Source of the DNA: Spirochaetaceae bacterium
Lineage (GTDB): Bacteria; Spirochaetota; Spirochaetia; Treponematales; Breznakiellaceae
Assembly (NCBI GenBank): GCA_031265015.1
Contig: JAISDG010000159.1
Span: 1-17,887 of the forward strand
Direction: 5' to 3'
Length of the DNA: 17,887 nucleotides
In this document: positions 7,008 through 13,631 of the stretch, in pieces
Layout: every line of letters starts with the position of its first letter
Position numbering within the stretch: the first letter of the stretch is position 1
Program-made: the position numbers and the translations under genes
Notes under the pieces: model-generated
What the model saw: the letters and a program-made list of their open reading frames with translations, nothing else
What the model was told of the DNA's origin: nothing
Databases searched by the model: none

Positions 7008-7583
7008 ATGACGGAAATAGAAATAAACGGCGCGTCGCCCCTTTTTTCCACCGAAGGTCTGCAATTCCAGGAATTCCCCTCGGATTTTACAAAAATCAGG
7101 TATTATACGCTGATGCTGATAAGCTCGGCCCCTTTCTGTATCAGGGAAACCAATCTGCTGGAACAGCAGGTTTCGGAGCTGGTTAAAAACGGCATTACCC
7201 ACGGCAATAAAAACGATCCCCGGAAGCTTCTTAAAATCTGGTATTCCTTTACCCATGAAGCGGCCCGGCTGATTGTTGAAGACGAAGGCGAAGGGTTTAA
7301 TGAAATTCCGGAATGGAATGAATTTAACAAACACCGCCTGGAATATCTGCAGGAACGGAATAACGATAAGCTGATGCAGTATATTTCGTTCCGGAGCCAT
7401 GGAAGCGATGAGAAAGACGGCGGTAATGCCCTGTTTGCCGCCCTGGAATACTGGAATGCCGGGCTGGTATTTAACGAAAAGCACAATGCCGTCGCGGCAG
7501 AAAGGCTCTTTCTTGACCAGAACGAAGAACTCCGTAACTTTAAGCCCTGGGACATTGATTCCGACCGTCCCGTTTTGGCCTAG
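7008..7583 (+). CDS. GHKL ATPase, anti-sigma factor kinase-like (SpoIIAB/RsbW type)
   Basis: This 191-residue soluble protein has a histidine-kinase-type ATP-binding fold. The N box is EQQVSELVKNGITHGNK (52-68), with E57 and N61 in the positions that hold magnesium in the family. The G1 box is VEDEGEGFNEIP (90-101). The G2/lid region is unusual: a stretch of about 35 residues (102-136) separates G1 from DGGNALFAALEYWN (137-150), where RsbW-type kinases have a shorter lid and a GRGL-type motif. It would phosphorylate the STAS partner encoded 5 bases upstream and may sequester a sigma factor or another target. There is no Shine-Dalgarno sequence, so coupling to the STAS gene is likely. It ends 9 bases from the convergent large PilZ gene, with no clear terminator between them. 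Confidence 0.82.
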   Translation: MTEIEINGASPLFSTEGLQFQEFPSDFTKIRYYTLMLISSAPFCIRETNLLEQQVSELVKNGITHGNKNDPRKLLKIWYSFTHEAARLIVEDEGEGFNEIPEWNEFNKHRLEYLQERNNDKLMQYISFRSHGSDEKDGGNALFAALEYWNAGLVFNEKHNAVAAERLFLDQNEELRNFKPWDIDSDRPVLA

Positions 7584-7592
7584 CGCGGCGTT

Positions 7593-8825
7593 TTAGACCT
7601 GCCCCGCGACAAACGAAGCGTCCGAATCGGTAAAGGGTTTGCCGTAAAGGTATTCAAAGAGAAAGCGCATATCCTCCGGGGCCATGTCAAGGAAGCGGCA
7701 GCCAAAGTACCCCAGCGAATTGTCTTTATAGCGCCTGACTATCCTGGCGGAGGCCTGGATAGTCCGTTTCTGGGTAAAAAGCTTGACCGTTAGTTCACTG
7801 TCCGGCAGGAGGGCGCTGGAAAGCCCCGATTGGGGGTAGGTAAAAAGCATTCCCGACACGCTGATGTCCATGATTTTCCCTTCAAAGGGCTCATTCTTAA
7901 TTTTACCGGAATTAAAATACCCGTTTATTTTCAATGAATGGGCCAGCACCTTGGCAAACTGGTATATGGTTTCTATGACATTGTAATCAAAGGGCAGTTT
8001 TCCTTCCTTGTTAATCCAGATATGGATATACCCGATAATATATTCCTGAAACAGGATGGGCACCCATGCGTCGGAAAAGAACCCCCCGTCGAATTTCTGC
8101 TTGATAAAGCGATTAACCGCGTCGTCCAGGTACAGGGGATCCACGCCGGTACTTTCCAGATACCGGCGGAACATTTCTTCGGTAATAAGCCGTTTTTTGG
8201 GATAAGGGTCCGACTGGGGAAAGTTAGCCAGGGTTGAAGGCAGGTAGAGGGTTTTTCCCGTTTCAGCCACAATCCGTTCTTCGGTGGTATGGGGCTTTAC
8301 CTCCTTGAAGATCACCATTTTATACGCCGACGCGTAACCCCGGATCCACGCGGCCATCTGATCCACCAGACCCTGCAGGTTCCTGGGATCAAGAGTGTTC
8401 ATCCATTCGCCGATTTCTCCGCTTTCGTATTCCTGAACTTTGGGATACTGAAGGGAATACCTGTCCCCCTGGAAAGTAAACTGGACTTTTAAATCCTGGG
8501 GCGTACTGACCCTCGAATAGGAACGATCCAGATTTTTGTACAGGTATTCCGGGGCCTGGGCGGTCACATGTTCGTCTTTGACGGCGGCTATTTCGATAGA
8601 AAAAATAATAACCTGTCCCTTGTAATCAAACATAAGGTCCAGTTTTTTCCGGGGTTTGATCCCCGTCAAAGGCCTGTCCGCCCTGAAACAAATGTCGCTT
8701 TTTGCGGGCTTTTCCAGGTACAGGACATATTCGGTCCTGTCGGAGAAATACATTACCGGTATCTGTTCGTCGTACAGGACCTTCAGCAGAAAATCCTTTT
8801 CGATACGCTTAATCGGCGTTGCCAT
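7593..8825 (-). CDS. Spirochaete-type PilZ protein with YcgR-like N-terminus and inserted GAF-like domain
   Basis: This 410-residue cytoplasmic protein has three visible parts. Residues 1-98 resemble the beta-rich N-terminal domain of YcgR-type proteins. R101-S-Y-S-R105, followed by LKVQFTFQGDRYSLQY, looks like the first PilZ signature and strand. The second signature, D320-I-S322-V-S-G325, followed by strands to about 395, completes a PilZ domain. Between them lie about 190 residues instead of the usual 20-30; residues 255-300 (LFQEYIIGYIHIWINKEG, then two helices) look GAF-like. Cyclic di-GMP binding is likely if the halves fold together. The architecture may match an unnamed spirochaete family such as DUF1577, which I cannot confirm. 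ATG 8825 follows the upstream gene by 8 bases with an AGGGTAGG ribosome site overlapping that gene's stop. Confidence 0.75.
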   Translation of the reverse strand: MATPIKRIEKDFLLKVLYDEQIPVMYFSDRTEYVLYLEKPAKSDICFRADRPLTGIKPRKKLDLMFDYKGQVIIFSIEIAAVKDEHVTAQAPEYLYKNLDRSYSRVSTPQDLKVQFTFQGDRYSLQYPKVQEYESGEIGEWMNTLDPRNLQGLVDQMAAWIRGYASAYKMVIFKEVKPHTTEERIVAETGKTLYLPSTLANFPQSDPYPKKRLITEEMFRRYLESTGVDPLYLDDAVNRFIKQKFDGGFFSDAWVPILFQEYIIGYIHIWINKEGKLPFDYNVIETIYQFAKVLAHSLKINGYFNSGKIKNEPFEGKIMDISVSGMLFTYPQSGLSSALLPDSELTVKLFTQKRTIQASARIVRRYKDNSLGYFGCRFLDMAPEDMRFLFEYLYGKPFTDSDASFVAGQV

Positions 8826-8833
8826 GGCCTACC

Positions 8834-9652
8834 CTAAAAAAAACGTTCATACGGAGTCATATCCGCGCCGGAGGGACCGAATTGTCCTTCGGTCAGACTG
8901 CCGGGGGGCTCAAGTAAAACATCCTCCACCTGCCAGCGGGCAGCCGCGGGGCCGGCGCTTACCGTAGGGGCGTTTGCAACGGCGGCCCCGCCGTTCCCGG
9001 CCGCATTTGCCGGGTTTTCCGCCGCGGACTCCGGATCCCCCGGGGCGGCCGAAAGCCCGGCCGCATCATCCGCTATTCCCGCATCTCCCGCGGGGGCTTC
9101 CGTATTTTCCGCAGCGTCACCGGCGGCGATTCCCGCGGCGGCTTCATCGGCCGTATTGCCGGCTGCGGTTTCCCCACGGGGAGATTCCGCGCCGTTTCCC
9201 GCGGATTTTTCCGCAGCCGGTACCGTATACCGCAGATAAAGTTCTCCGGTAATGCTCTGTTCCCTGCCCAGAAAACGAATCAGAAATGAAACGCTGCCAT
9301 CGGGTTCGTTTCTGCCGCCGCCGATACGCCAAGCCCTTGGTCCCAGAGCCCTGATGCTGTCCAGGACCGCGGCCCTTTTCCCGCCGGGAAGATCCGCCAG
9401 TACCGGGGCCGCGTTCCCCGAAACCAGGCCTGCCATAATCCGCCTTGCCGCCTGGTAGGATTCCTCCGATGCGCCGCCCCGGCCCAGTTCCCCGATAACA
9501 TAGTCCCTGGGGAACCGGGATTCTTCCCCGTACTGGGGCCGCAGGATGTCGAGGAGAATCGCGGAAAGCTCGCCGCCGGGCGCCTGGGCAAAAGCGGCCG
9601 GAATCAAAAAGAACAACAGACTGATACCAGGGATTTTCCGGCCCGCACACAT
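8834..9652 (-). CDS. Secreted protein of unknown function with a low-complexity Ala-rich insertion
   Basis: From ATG 9652 this is a 272-residue protein. It has a signal peptide (residues 1-22, core ISLLFFLIPAAFA, likely cleavage before QAP), so it is exported. Residues about 27-144 form a folded-looking domain with ILLDILRPQYGEESRFPRDYVIGELGRG and GSVSFLIRFLGREQSITGELYLRYT. Residues about 145-238 are low-complexity, rich in Ala, Gly, Glu, Asp and Asn. The end resumes with ARWQVEDVLLEPPG and MTPYERFF. I do not recognise the family. The frame is open back to 9913, but ATG 9652 is preferred: it puts the signal peptide at the very N-terminus, has a -10 box 7 bases away, and avoids overlap with the divergent HD gene. 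The PilZ gene follows after 8 bases, so the two form an operon. Confidence 0.72.
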   Translation of the reverse strand: MCAGRKIPGISLLFFLIPAAFAQAPGGELSAILLDILRPQYGEESRFPRDYVIGELGRGGASEESYQAARRIMAGLVSGNAAPVLADLPGGKRAAVLDSIRALGPRAWRIGGGRNEPDGSVSFLIRFLGREQSITGELYLRYTVPAAEKSAGNGAESPRGETAAGNTADEAAAGIAAGDAAENTEAPAGDAGIADDAAGLSAAPGDPESAAENPANAAGNGGAAVANAPTVSAGPAAARWQVEDVLLEPPGSLTEGQFGPSGADMTPYERFF

Positions 9653-9659
9653 GCCTTTT

Positions 9660-9688
9660 ATTGTACCGATCATGTCTTGAAAGGGCAA
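9660..9688 (-). promoter_or_regulatory. Promoter of the secreted-protein/PilZ operon, leaderless type
   Basis: On the minus strand, TTGCCC (9688-9683, 4 of 6 matches) is followed after 17 bases by TACAAT (9665-9660, 5 of 6). The ATG at 9652 begins 7 bases after the -10 box, so transcription would start at or within a few bases of the start codon. Confidence 0.55.
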
Positions 9689-9705
9689 CATCATTTTTCT
9701 ATACT
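9677..9705 (+). promoter_or_regulatory. Promoter of the HD/ComFB/oxidoreductase operon, near-leaderless
   Basis: TTGAAA (9677-9682, 5 of 6 matches) and TATACT (9700-9705, 5 of 6) are separated by exactly 17 bases. The ATG at 9716 lies 10 bases after the -10 box, giving a leader of only a few bases and no Shine-Dalgarno sequence. Its -35 box directly abuts the -35 box of the divergent promoter. Confidence 0.6.
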
Positions 9706-9715
9706 GGTTTTTCTT

Positions 9716-10987
9716 ATGGAAGAAAGAGTTCTTTCCGTCCTGCGGCAGGGCTACAGCGATCCTATCCGGGACGCGCTCTGGGGTCATATTTATCTTACTC
9801 CGGAGCTGGCCGCCCTGACCGGCTCGGCGCCGTTTATGCGCCTGGCAAGAATTTTTCAGCTGGGCCCCGCTTACTGCGTGTATCCCGGCGCCACCCATAC
9901 CCGGGCGGGACATTCCATAGGGGTTTATTATCTTTCCAGGCGCCTCCTTATCAGCCTCTGCGAAAGAGGAGCTTCCTGGCTGAGCCCCGAAGGGGCCCTG
10001 TCCTTTTTATGCGCCGCCCTTCTTCATGATCTGGGACATTTTCCCTATGCCCATTCATTAAAGGAACTGGCCCTGGAGGATCACGAAACCTTAAGCGGCA
10101 GAATGATCCTGTCGGAGCCGGTAAAAACCCTGGTCGGCAGGACCGGCGCGGATCCCGAACTGACTGCCGCGATTGTAGACAAATCAACCTGTGACGGCGG
10201 AAACGGGGAACTGTGCTTTTACCGGAGGCTTCTTTCGGGAGTGCTGGATCCTGATAAGCTGGATTATCTTAACCGGGACGCCCGGTACTGCGGGGTTCCC
10301 TACGGCGCCCAGGATGTGGATTTTATCTATTCCAGGCTTTTTCCCCACCGGGAACGGGGAGTAGAGATTGATTCCCGGGGCATCCCCAGCGTGGAATCCG
10401 TGCTTTTTTCCAAATACCTGATGTACCGGACCGTATACTGGCACCGGCAGGTCCGGTCGGCTACGGCCATGATCAAAAAGGCCCTGCTGGCAGGACTGGC
10501 CGAAGGTATCATAAACGGCCGGGAACTGTACAATCTGGACGACCAGGGCCTTTTTGTCCTGATGACCGGCCGGGAAAATTTTGCCCCCTTTTCCCTGGCG
10601 CGCCGGGTCCGGGACGGAAAGCTTTTTGCAGAAGCCGCGGCCTTTCCCTTTGATAAAAACCGCCACCAGGCCCTGCGAAGTATCGGCAGGCGAAGCGCCC
10701 AGGAAGAGGCGCTGGCCGCGGAGATCAGCCGGGCCTCGGGAAAATCCCTGGATGGGGCTTCCCTCATCATCGACGTACCCGAACCGGTTTCTTTTGAAAC
10801 GGATCTTTTTGTCCGGGACGAAGGGGCTTTTTTTGCGGAAAGTTCGAGCGCCTTCGGAAAAAACGCCCTGGAAGCCTTTGTCCGGTCCCTGCAAACGGTG
10901 CGGATTTTTACCGCCGGTTCCGTGGAATTATCTGCCGGTATACTGCCGGATGTATTGAAAAAAACGGAAAAATGGTTACAGTTATAA
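9716..10987 (+). CDS. HD-domain phosphohydrolase (COG1078/SAMHD1-like)
   Basis: This 423-residue soluble protein resembles the YdhJ/COG1078 group related to dNTP triphosphohydrolases. The N-terminus has DPIRDALWGHIYLTPE and FMRLARIFQLGPA, the usual lead-in. Metal ligands fit the HD pattern: H66 in RAGHSIGV, H104-D105 in LLHDLGHFPYAHS, and an Asp in LDPDKLDYLNRDA (about 177-189). Further family features are FSKYLMYRTVYWHRQVRSATAMI in the middle and a divergent C-terminal region. Family members hydrolyse deoxynucleoside triphosphates or related phosphates; the substrate here is unknown. ATG 9716 is chosen over the TTG at 9677 because that TTG lies inside the -35 box and the extension shows no conservation pattern. 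The ComFB gene follows after 12 bases. Confidence 0.85.
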   Translation: MEERVLSVLRQGYSDPIRDALWGHIYLTPELAALTGSAPFMRLARIFQLGPAYCVYPGATHTRAGHSIGVYYLSRRLLISLCERGASWLSPEGALSFLCAALLHDLGHFPYAHSLKELALEDHETLSGRMILSEPVKTLVGRTGADPELTAAIVDKSTCDGGNGELCFYRRLLSGVLDPDKLDYLNRDARYCGVPYGAQDVDFIYSRLFPHRERGVEIDSRGIPSVESVLFSKYLMYRTVYWHRQVRSATAMIKKALLAGLAEGIINGRELYNLDDQGLFVLMTGRENFAPFSLARRVRDGKLFAEAAAFPFDKNRHQALRSIGRRSAQEEALAAEISRASGKSLDGASLIIDVPEPVSFETDLFVRDEGAFFAESSSAFGKNALEAFVRSLQTVRIFTAGSVELSAGILPDVLKKTEKWLQL

Positions 10988-10999
10988 AAGGGGAAAAAC

Positions 11000-11722
11000 A
11001 TGGAAATACATAACACTATGGAAGAGCTGGTTATAGATGAAGTAAACGCCATCTGCGATTCTCTGGAGGCGAAAAAAAACGAGGGCATTTGTACCTGCAG
11101 CCAGTGCAGGCAGGATGCAGTCTGTTATGTGTTAAACAGGACCGATCCCCACTACGTGGTGTCCCACCGCGGCGCGGCCAGGGTAAATCAGGCCGCCGGC
11201 CAGCAGAGCCGGGCCGATTTAACCTCGCTGGTTTATGACGGGATAAAGCATGTCAGTCATAATCAGCGGCCCTATTTTACCCATAACAAGGATTCACCGG
11301 AGGAAAAACCGTCCATTGATACCCCGGTTTTTAATATCCCCACCATTATAGGGCGGGTTTTTAACGGCCTCAATTTTTCTCCCATCACGGGTATAACGGT
11401 GGAATTGCTGCAAAACGGGGTTTTGGCCCTCATGAAAGACAACAACTGGCAGAACCCTTATGTGCTTATTCCCAATACCGGCGGGACCTTTACCTTTTGG
11501 CCCCGGCCCGTGCCCGCAGAAAAGCCGGAAATCCGGGGGAGCTTTGAATTTACCGTTAAAATTACCACGGAAGACTTTGCGGAACTGAGCCATATCTTTA
11601 CGATCCCCGTGATAAGCGAACAGGTCGGTACCAACTTTTCCCTGTCCAGGACCTTTAAGCTTCCCGATTTGTACCTTTTCCCGCCGGGGGAAGAAAAAGA
11701 CCAGCTTGTTATCAACGTGTAA
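11000..11722 (+). CDS. ComFB-domain protein with C-terminal beta-rich domain
   Basis: Residues 4-62 of this 240-residue protein match the ComFB pattern: HNTMEELVIDEVNAICD, a Cys cluster C31-T-C33-S-Q-C36 with DAVCYVLN, then DPHYVVSHRGAA. ComFB was named from the Bacillus competence operon. Recent work describes ComFB-family proteins as cyclic di-nucleotide receptors, and the cysteines may bind zinc. After a polar linker (about 63-105), residues 108-230 form beta-strand-like segments (IIGRVFNGLNFSPITGITVELLQNG, GGTFTFWPRP, GSFEFTVKITTED, FTIPVISE), resembling an Ig-like or carboxypeptidase-regulatory-like fold. No signal peptide is seen, so that domain is probably intracellular. A good ribosome site (AAGGGGA, 10988-10994) precedes ATG 11000. 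It sits between the HD hydrolase and the oxidoreductase in one probable operon. Confidence 0.78.
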   Translation: MEIHNTMEELVIDEVNAICDSLEAKKNEGICTCSQCRQDAVCYVLNRTDPHYVVSHRGAARVNQAAGQQSRADLTSLVYDGIKHVSHNQRPYFTHNKDSPEEKPSIDTPVFNIPTIIGRVFNGLNFSPITGITVELLQNGVLALMKDNNWQNPYVLIPNTGGTFTFWPRPVPAEKPEIRGSFEFTVKITTEDFAELSHIFTIPVISEQVGTNFSLSRTFKLPDLYLFPPGEEKDQLVINV

Positions 11723-11752
11723 TATGCCGCTCCGGACGGCAATCCTGTTATC

Positions 11753-12796
11753 GTGACCCTTCGAGCCGCCATTGCCGGTTTGGGCCGTATTGGCAGTCTG
11801 CTGGAAAACGACACCCTGCGGGAAAAGCCCTGTACCCATGCCGGGGCCATTGCGGCTAATCCCGGCCTGACCCTCTGTGCCGGAGCGGACACCGATGAAA
11901 AACGGCGAAGGCTTTTCGCGGAAATCTGGGGTGTTCCGGTCTATGCCGACACGGAAACCATGCTCCGGAAAGAACGGCCCCGGATCCTGCATATCGCCAC
12001 CCATCCCGATTCCCACCTGTCCTGCTGCGCCCTGGCGGCCCGGTACGGCGTTTCCGTGGCGGTCTGCGAAAAACCCCTGGCGGATACCCTCGGCGGGGCA
12101 AAAAAAATCGCCGCCCTCCATGAATCGGGAACGCTCACGGTGCTTACCAACCACGAGCGCCGCTATGCCGCGGATTACGCCCTGGCCCGGGAAATCCTCT
12201 CAGGTGAAAGGCTTGGTCCTGTTATATCCGTCAGGGGAACCCTTTACATGGGAAAGACCCGCCGGCTTCTGGACGTACTCTGGCACGACGGCACCCATTT
12301 GGCGGACGCGGTCATGTTCCTGTCCGGGGGCCTGTTACGCCACCGGAAAACCCTTGGAAGCGGGTATGGGGCGTTTCGGCCCGCCGGCCGCCGCGCCCTT
12401 GATACCCGGAGCGTATATCTCCTGGGCAGCCTGGAAAATCCAACGGTTCCCCTCGAAGGCAAAGTCCGGGTCATCCCCTTTATCATGGAGCTGGGAGCGG
12501 GCCGGGATCACCTGGTTTTTGAGCTGGAATTCTCCTGCGGGCAGGGGAGGCTGAGGATAGGAAACGGAATCTTTGAAGTCTGGGAAAGCCGGGAAAGCCC
12601 CTATGCCGAAGGATTCAGGTCCCTGGAAAAAACCCAAGACCGCTTTACGGGCAAAACAGGTTACTTCAGCGCCATGGCCGCCGACGCCCTCGCCTGCGCC
12701 CTGGACAGAACACGGGTTCCCCTGTCCAGCGCCGCGGACGGTCTGCGGGTTATCCGGTACCTGCATTCCGTGGGCGCCTGGCGGGGCCCTGTTTAA
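11753..12796 (+). CDS. Gfo/Idh/MocA-family NAD(P)-dependent oxidoreductase
   Basis: This 347-residue protein has the family's N-terminal Rossmann motif, GLGRIG (9-14), with acidic D46/D48 after the second strand. It has the conserved CEKPLADT (105-112) and the catalytic-type LWHDGTHLADAVMF (176-189), with D179 and H182 in the expected D-x-x-H arrangement. Such enzymes oxidise or reduce sugars, inositols and related compounds; the substrate cannot be predicted here. The start is a GTG at 11753. The previous gene stops in the same frame at 11722, and no other start codon of the usual kinds lies between. The ribosome site is weak (GGAC about 13 bases upstream). It is probably the last gene of the operon and converges with the NYN gene. 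Confidence 0.85.
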   Translation: MTLRAAIAGLGRIGSLLENDTLREKPCTHAGAIAANPGLTLCAGADTDEKRRRLFAEIWGVPVYADTETMLRKERPRILHIATHPDSHLSCCALAARYGVSVAVCEKPLADTLGGAKKIAALHESGTLTVLTNHERRYAADYALAREILSGERLGPVISVRGTLYMGKTRRLLDVLWHDGTHLADAVMFLSGGLLRHRKTLGSGYGAFRPAGRRALDTRSVYLLGSLENPTVPLEGKVRVIPFIMELGAGRDHLVFELEFSCGQGRLRIGNGIFEVWESRESPYAEGFRSLEKTQDRFTGKTGYFSAMAADALACALDRTRVPLSSAADGLRVIRYLHSVGAWRGPV

Positions 12797-12824
12797 GTCA
12801 TCCGGGTATCCCGGCGCTTCCGTT

Positions 12825-12854
12825 ACGGCCTGTCAACATAACCGGCAGGGCCGT
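12825..12854. terminator. Weak hairpin between convergent genes
   Basis: ACGGCCTG (12825-12832) can pair with CAGGGCCGT (12846-12854) with one bulged base, across a 13-base loop. It lies between the convergent oxidoreductase and NYN genes and touches the NYN stop codon. There is no T-tract on either side, so a role as an intrinsic terminator is doubtful. Confidence 0.22.
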
Positions 12855-13630
12855 TAGCGCCCGCGCTTTTTCCACCGGATATAGATCTGCCGGCCGGAAC
12901 CGTTTTCCTGGGGCCGTTCCTCGGTTTCAAACTGGGGAATGGCCCGGAACAGATCCGCCAGTTTGCGAAAGCCGTAGTTCCGGGAGTCGAATTCGCTGGA
13001 CCGGAGGGTGATCTTCTGACCTATCCCGCCCAAGTACGCCCAGCCTGAATCGTCGGCCAGATCGTCCACGGTTTCCCGGAGCAGTTTAAGCAGCTTCCGG
13101 TCTCCCTTAAAGTCCCGGCGGGTCCTGGCCGCCGGTTTGGCGTCGTCCTCATCATCCTGGGCGTCCCGGAGTATTTCGGTATAGATAAATTTGTCGCAGA
13201 CCGAGACAAAGGCCCGGGGGGTTTTCTTTTCCCCAAAGCCGTAGACCCGGCGGCCGCTTTCCCGGATCCGGGACGCCAGCCGGGTAAAGTCCGAATCGCT
13301 GGAAACGATGCAAAAACCGTCGAGCTTTTCGCTGTACAGCAGGTCCATGGCGTCGATAATCATCGCGCTGTCGGTGGCGTTTTTGCCTACGGTATAGGAA
13401 AACTGCTGGATAGGCTGGATGGCGAAATCCAGCAGCTTTTCTTTCCAGGAACGCAGGTTGGTACTGGTCCAGTCACCGTAGATCCGCTTTACGCTCGCCA
13501 CGCCGTACTTGGCAACCTCCGCCAAAAGGCCTTCGATGATTATCGCCTGGGTGTTATCCGCGTCGATGAGGACCGCCAGTTTGTCCTGGCTGGCCGCCGC
13601 GCTCTGATCCGAAAATGGTAAAAGGGGCAT
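12854..13630 (-). CDS. NYN-domain (LabA/DUF88-like) protein with C-terminal OST-HTH/LOTUS-like domain
   Basis: This 258-residue soluble protein starts at ATG 13630. Residues about 15-150 form a NYN/PIN-like nuclease domain. Its acidic motifs are visible: LIDADN near 20-25, GKNATDSAMIIDAMD near 82-96, and CIVSSDSDFTRLASRIRE near 107-124, followed by VYGFGEKKTPRAFVSVCDKFIY. After an acidic linker (DDEDDAK), the region from about 180 to 245 (LKLLRETVDDLADDSGWAYLGGIGQKI, then FRKLADLFRAIPQFETEE) looks like an OST-HTH/LOTUS winged helix, a fold associated with RNA binding. Together these suggest an RNA-directed nuclease, inferred from motifs only. ATG 13630 is preferred to TTG 13642 because GGAG (13640-13637) sits 6 bases before it and it begins just after the upstream stop. 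It is the third gene of the XPB operon. Confidence 0.85.
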   Translation of the reverse strand: MPLLPFSDQSAAASQDKLAVLIDADNTQAIIIEGLLAEVAKYGVASVKRIYGDWTSTNLRSWKEKLLDFAIQPIQQFSYTVGKNATDSAMIIDAMDLLYSEKLDGFCIVSSDSDFTRLASRIRESGRRVYGFGEKKTPRAFVSVCDKFIYTEILRDAQDDEDDAKPAARTRRDFKGDRKLLKLLRETVDDLADDSGWAYLGGIGQKITLRSSEFDSRNYGFRKLADLFRAIPQFETEERPQENGSGRQIYIRWKKRGR

Positions 13631-13631
13631 A

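Noticed and set aside
9677..9715. TTG start at 9677 for the HD phosphohydrolase
   Set aside because: The TTG lies within the predicted -35 box, has no ribosome site, and adds 13 residues that do not look like family sequence.
9653..9913. N-terminal extension of the secreted protein to 9913
   Set aside because: The extension overlaps the divergent HD gene and its promoter and would bury the signal peptide about 87 residues inside the protein.
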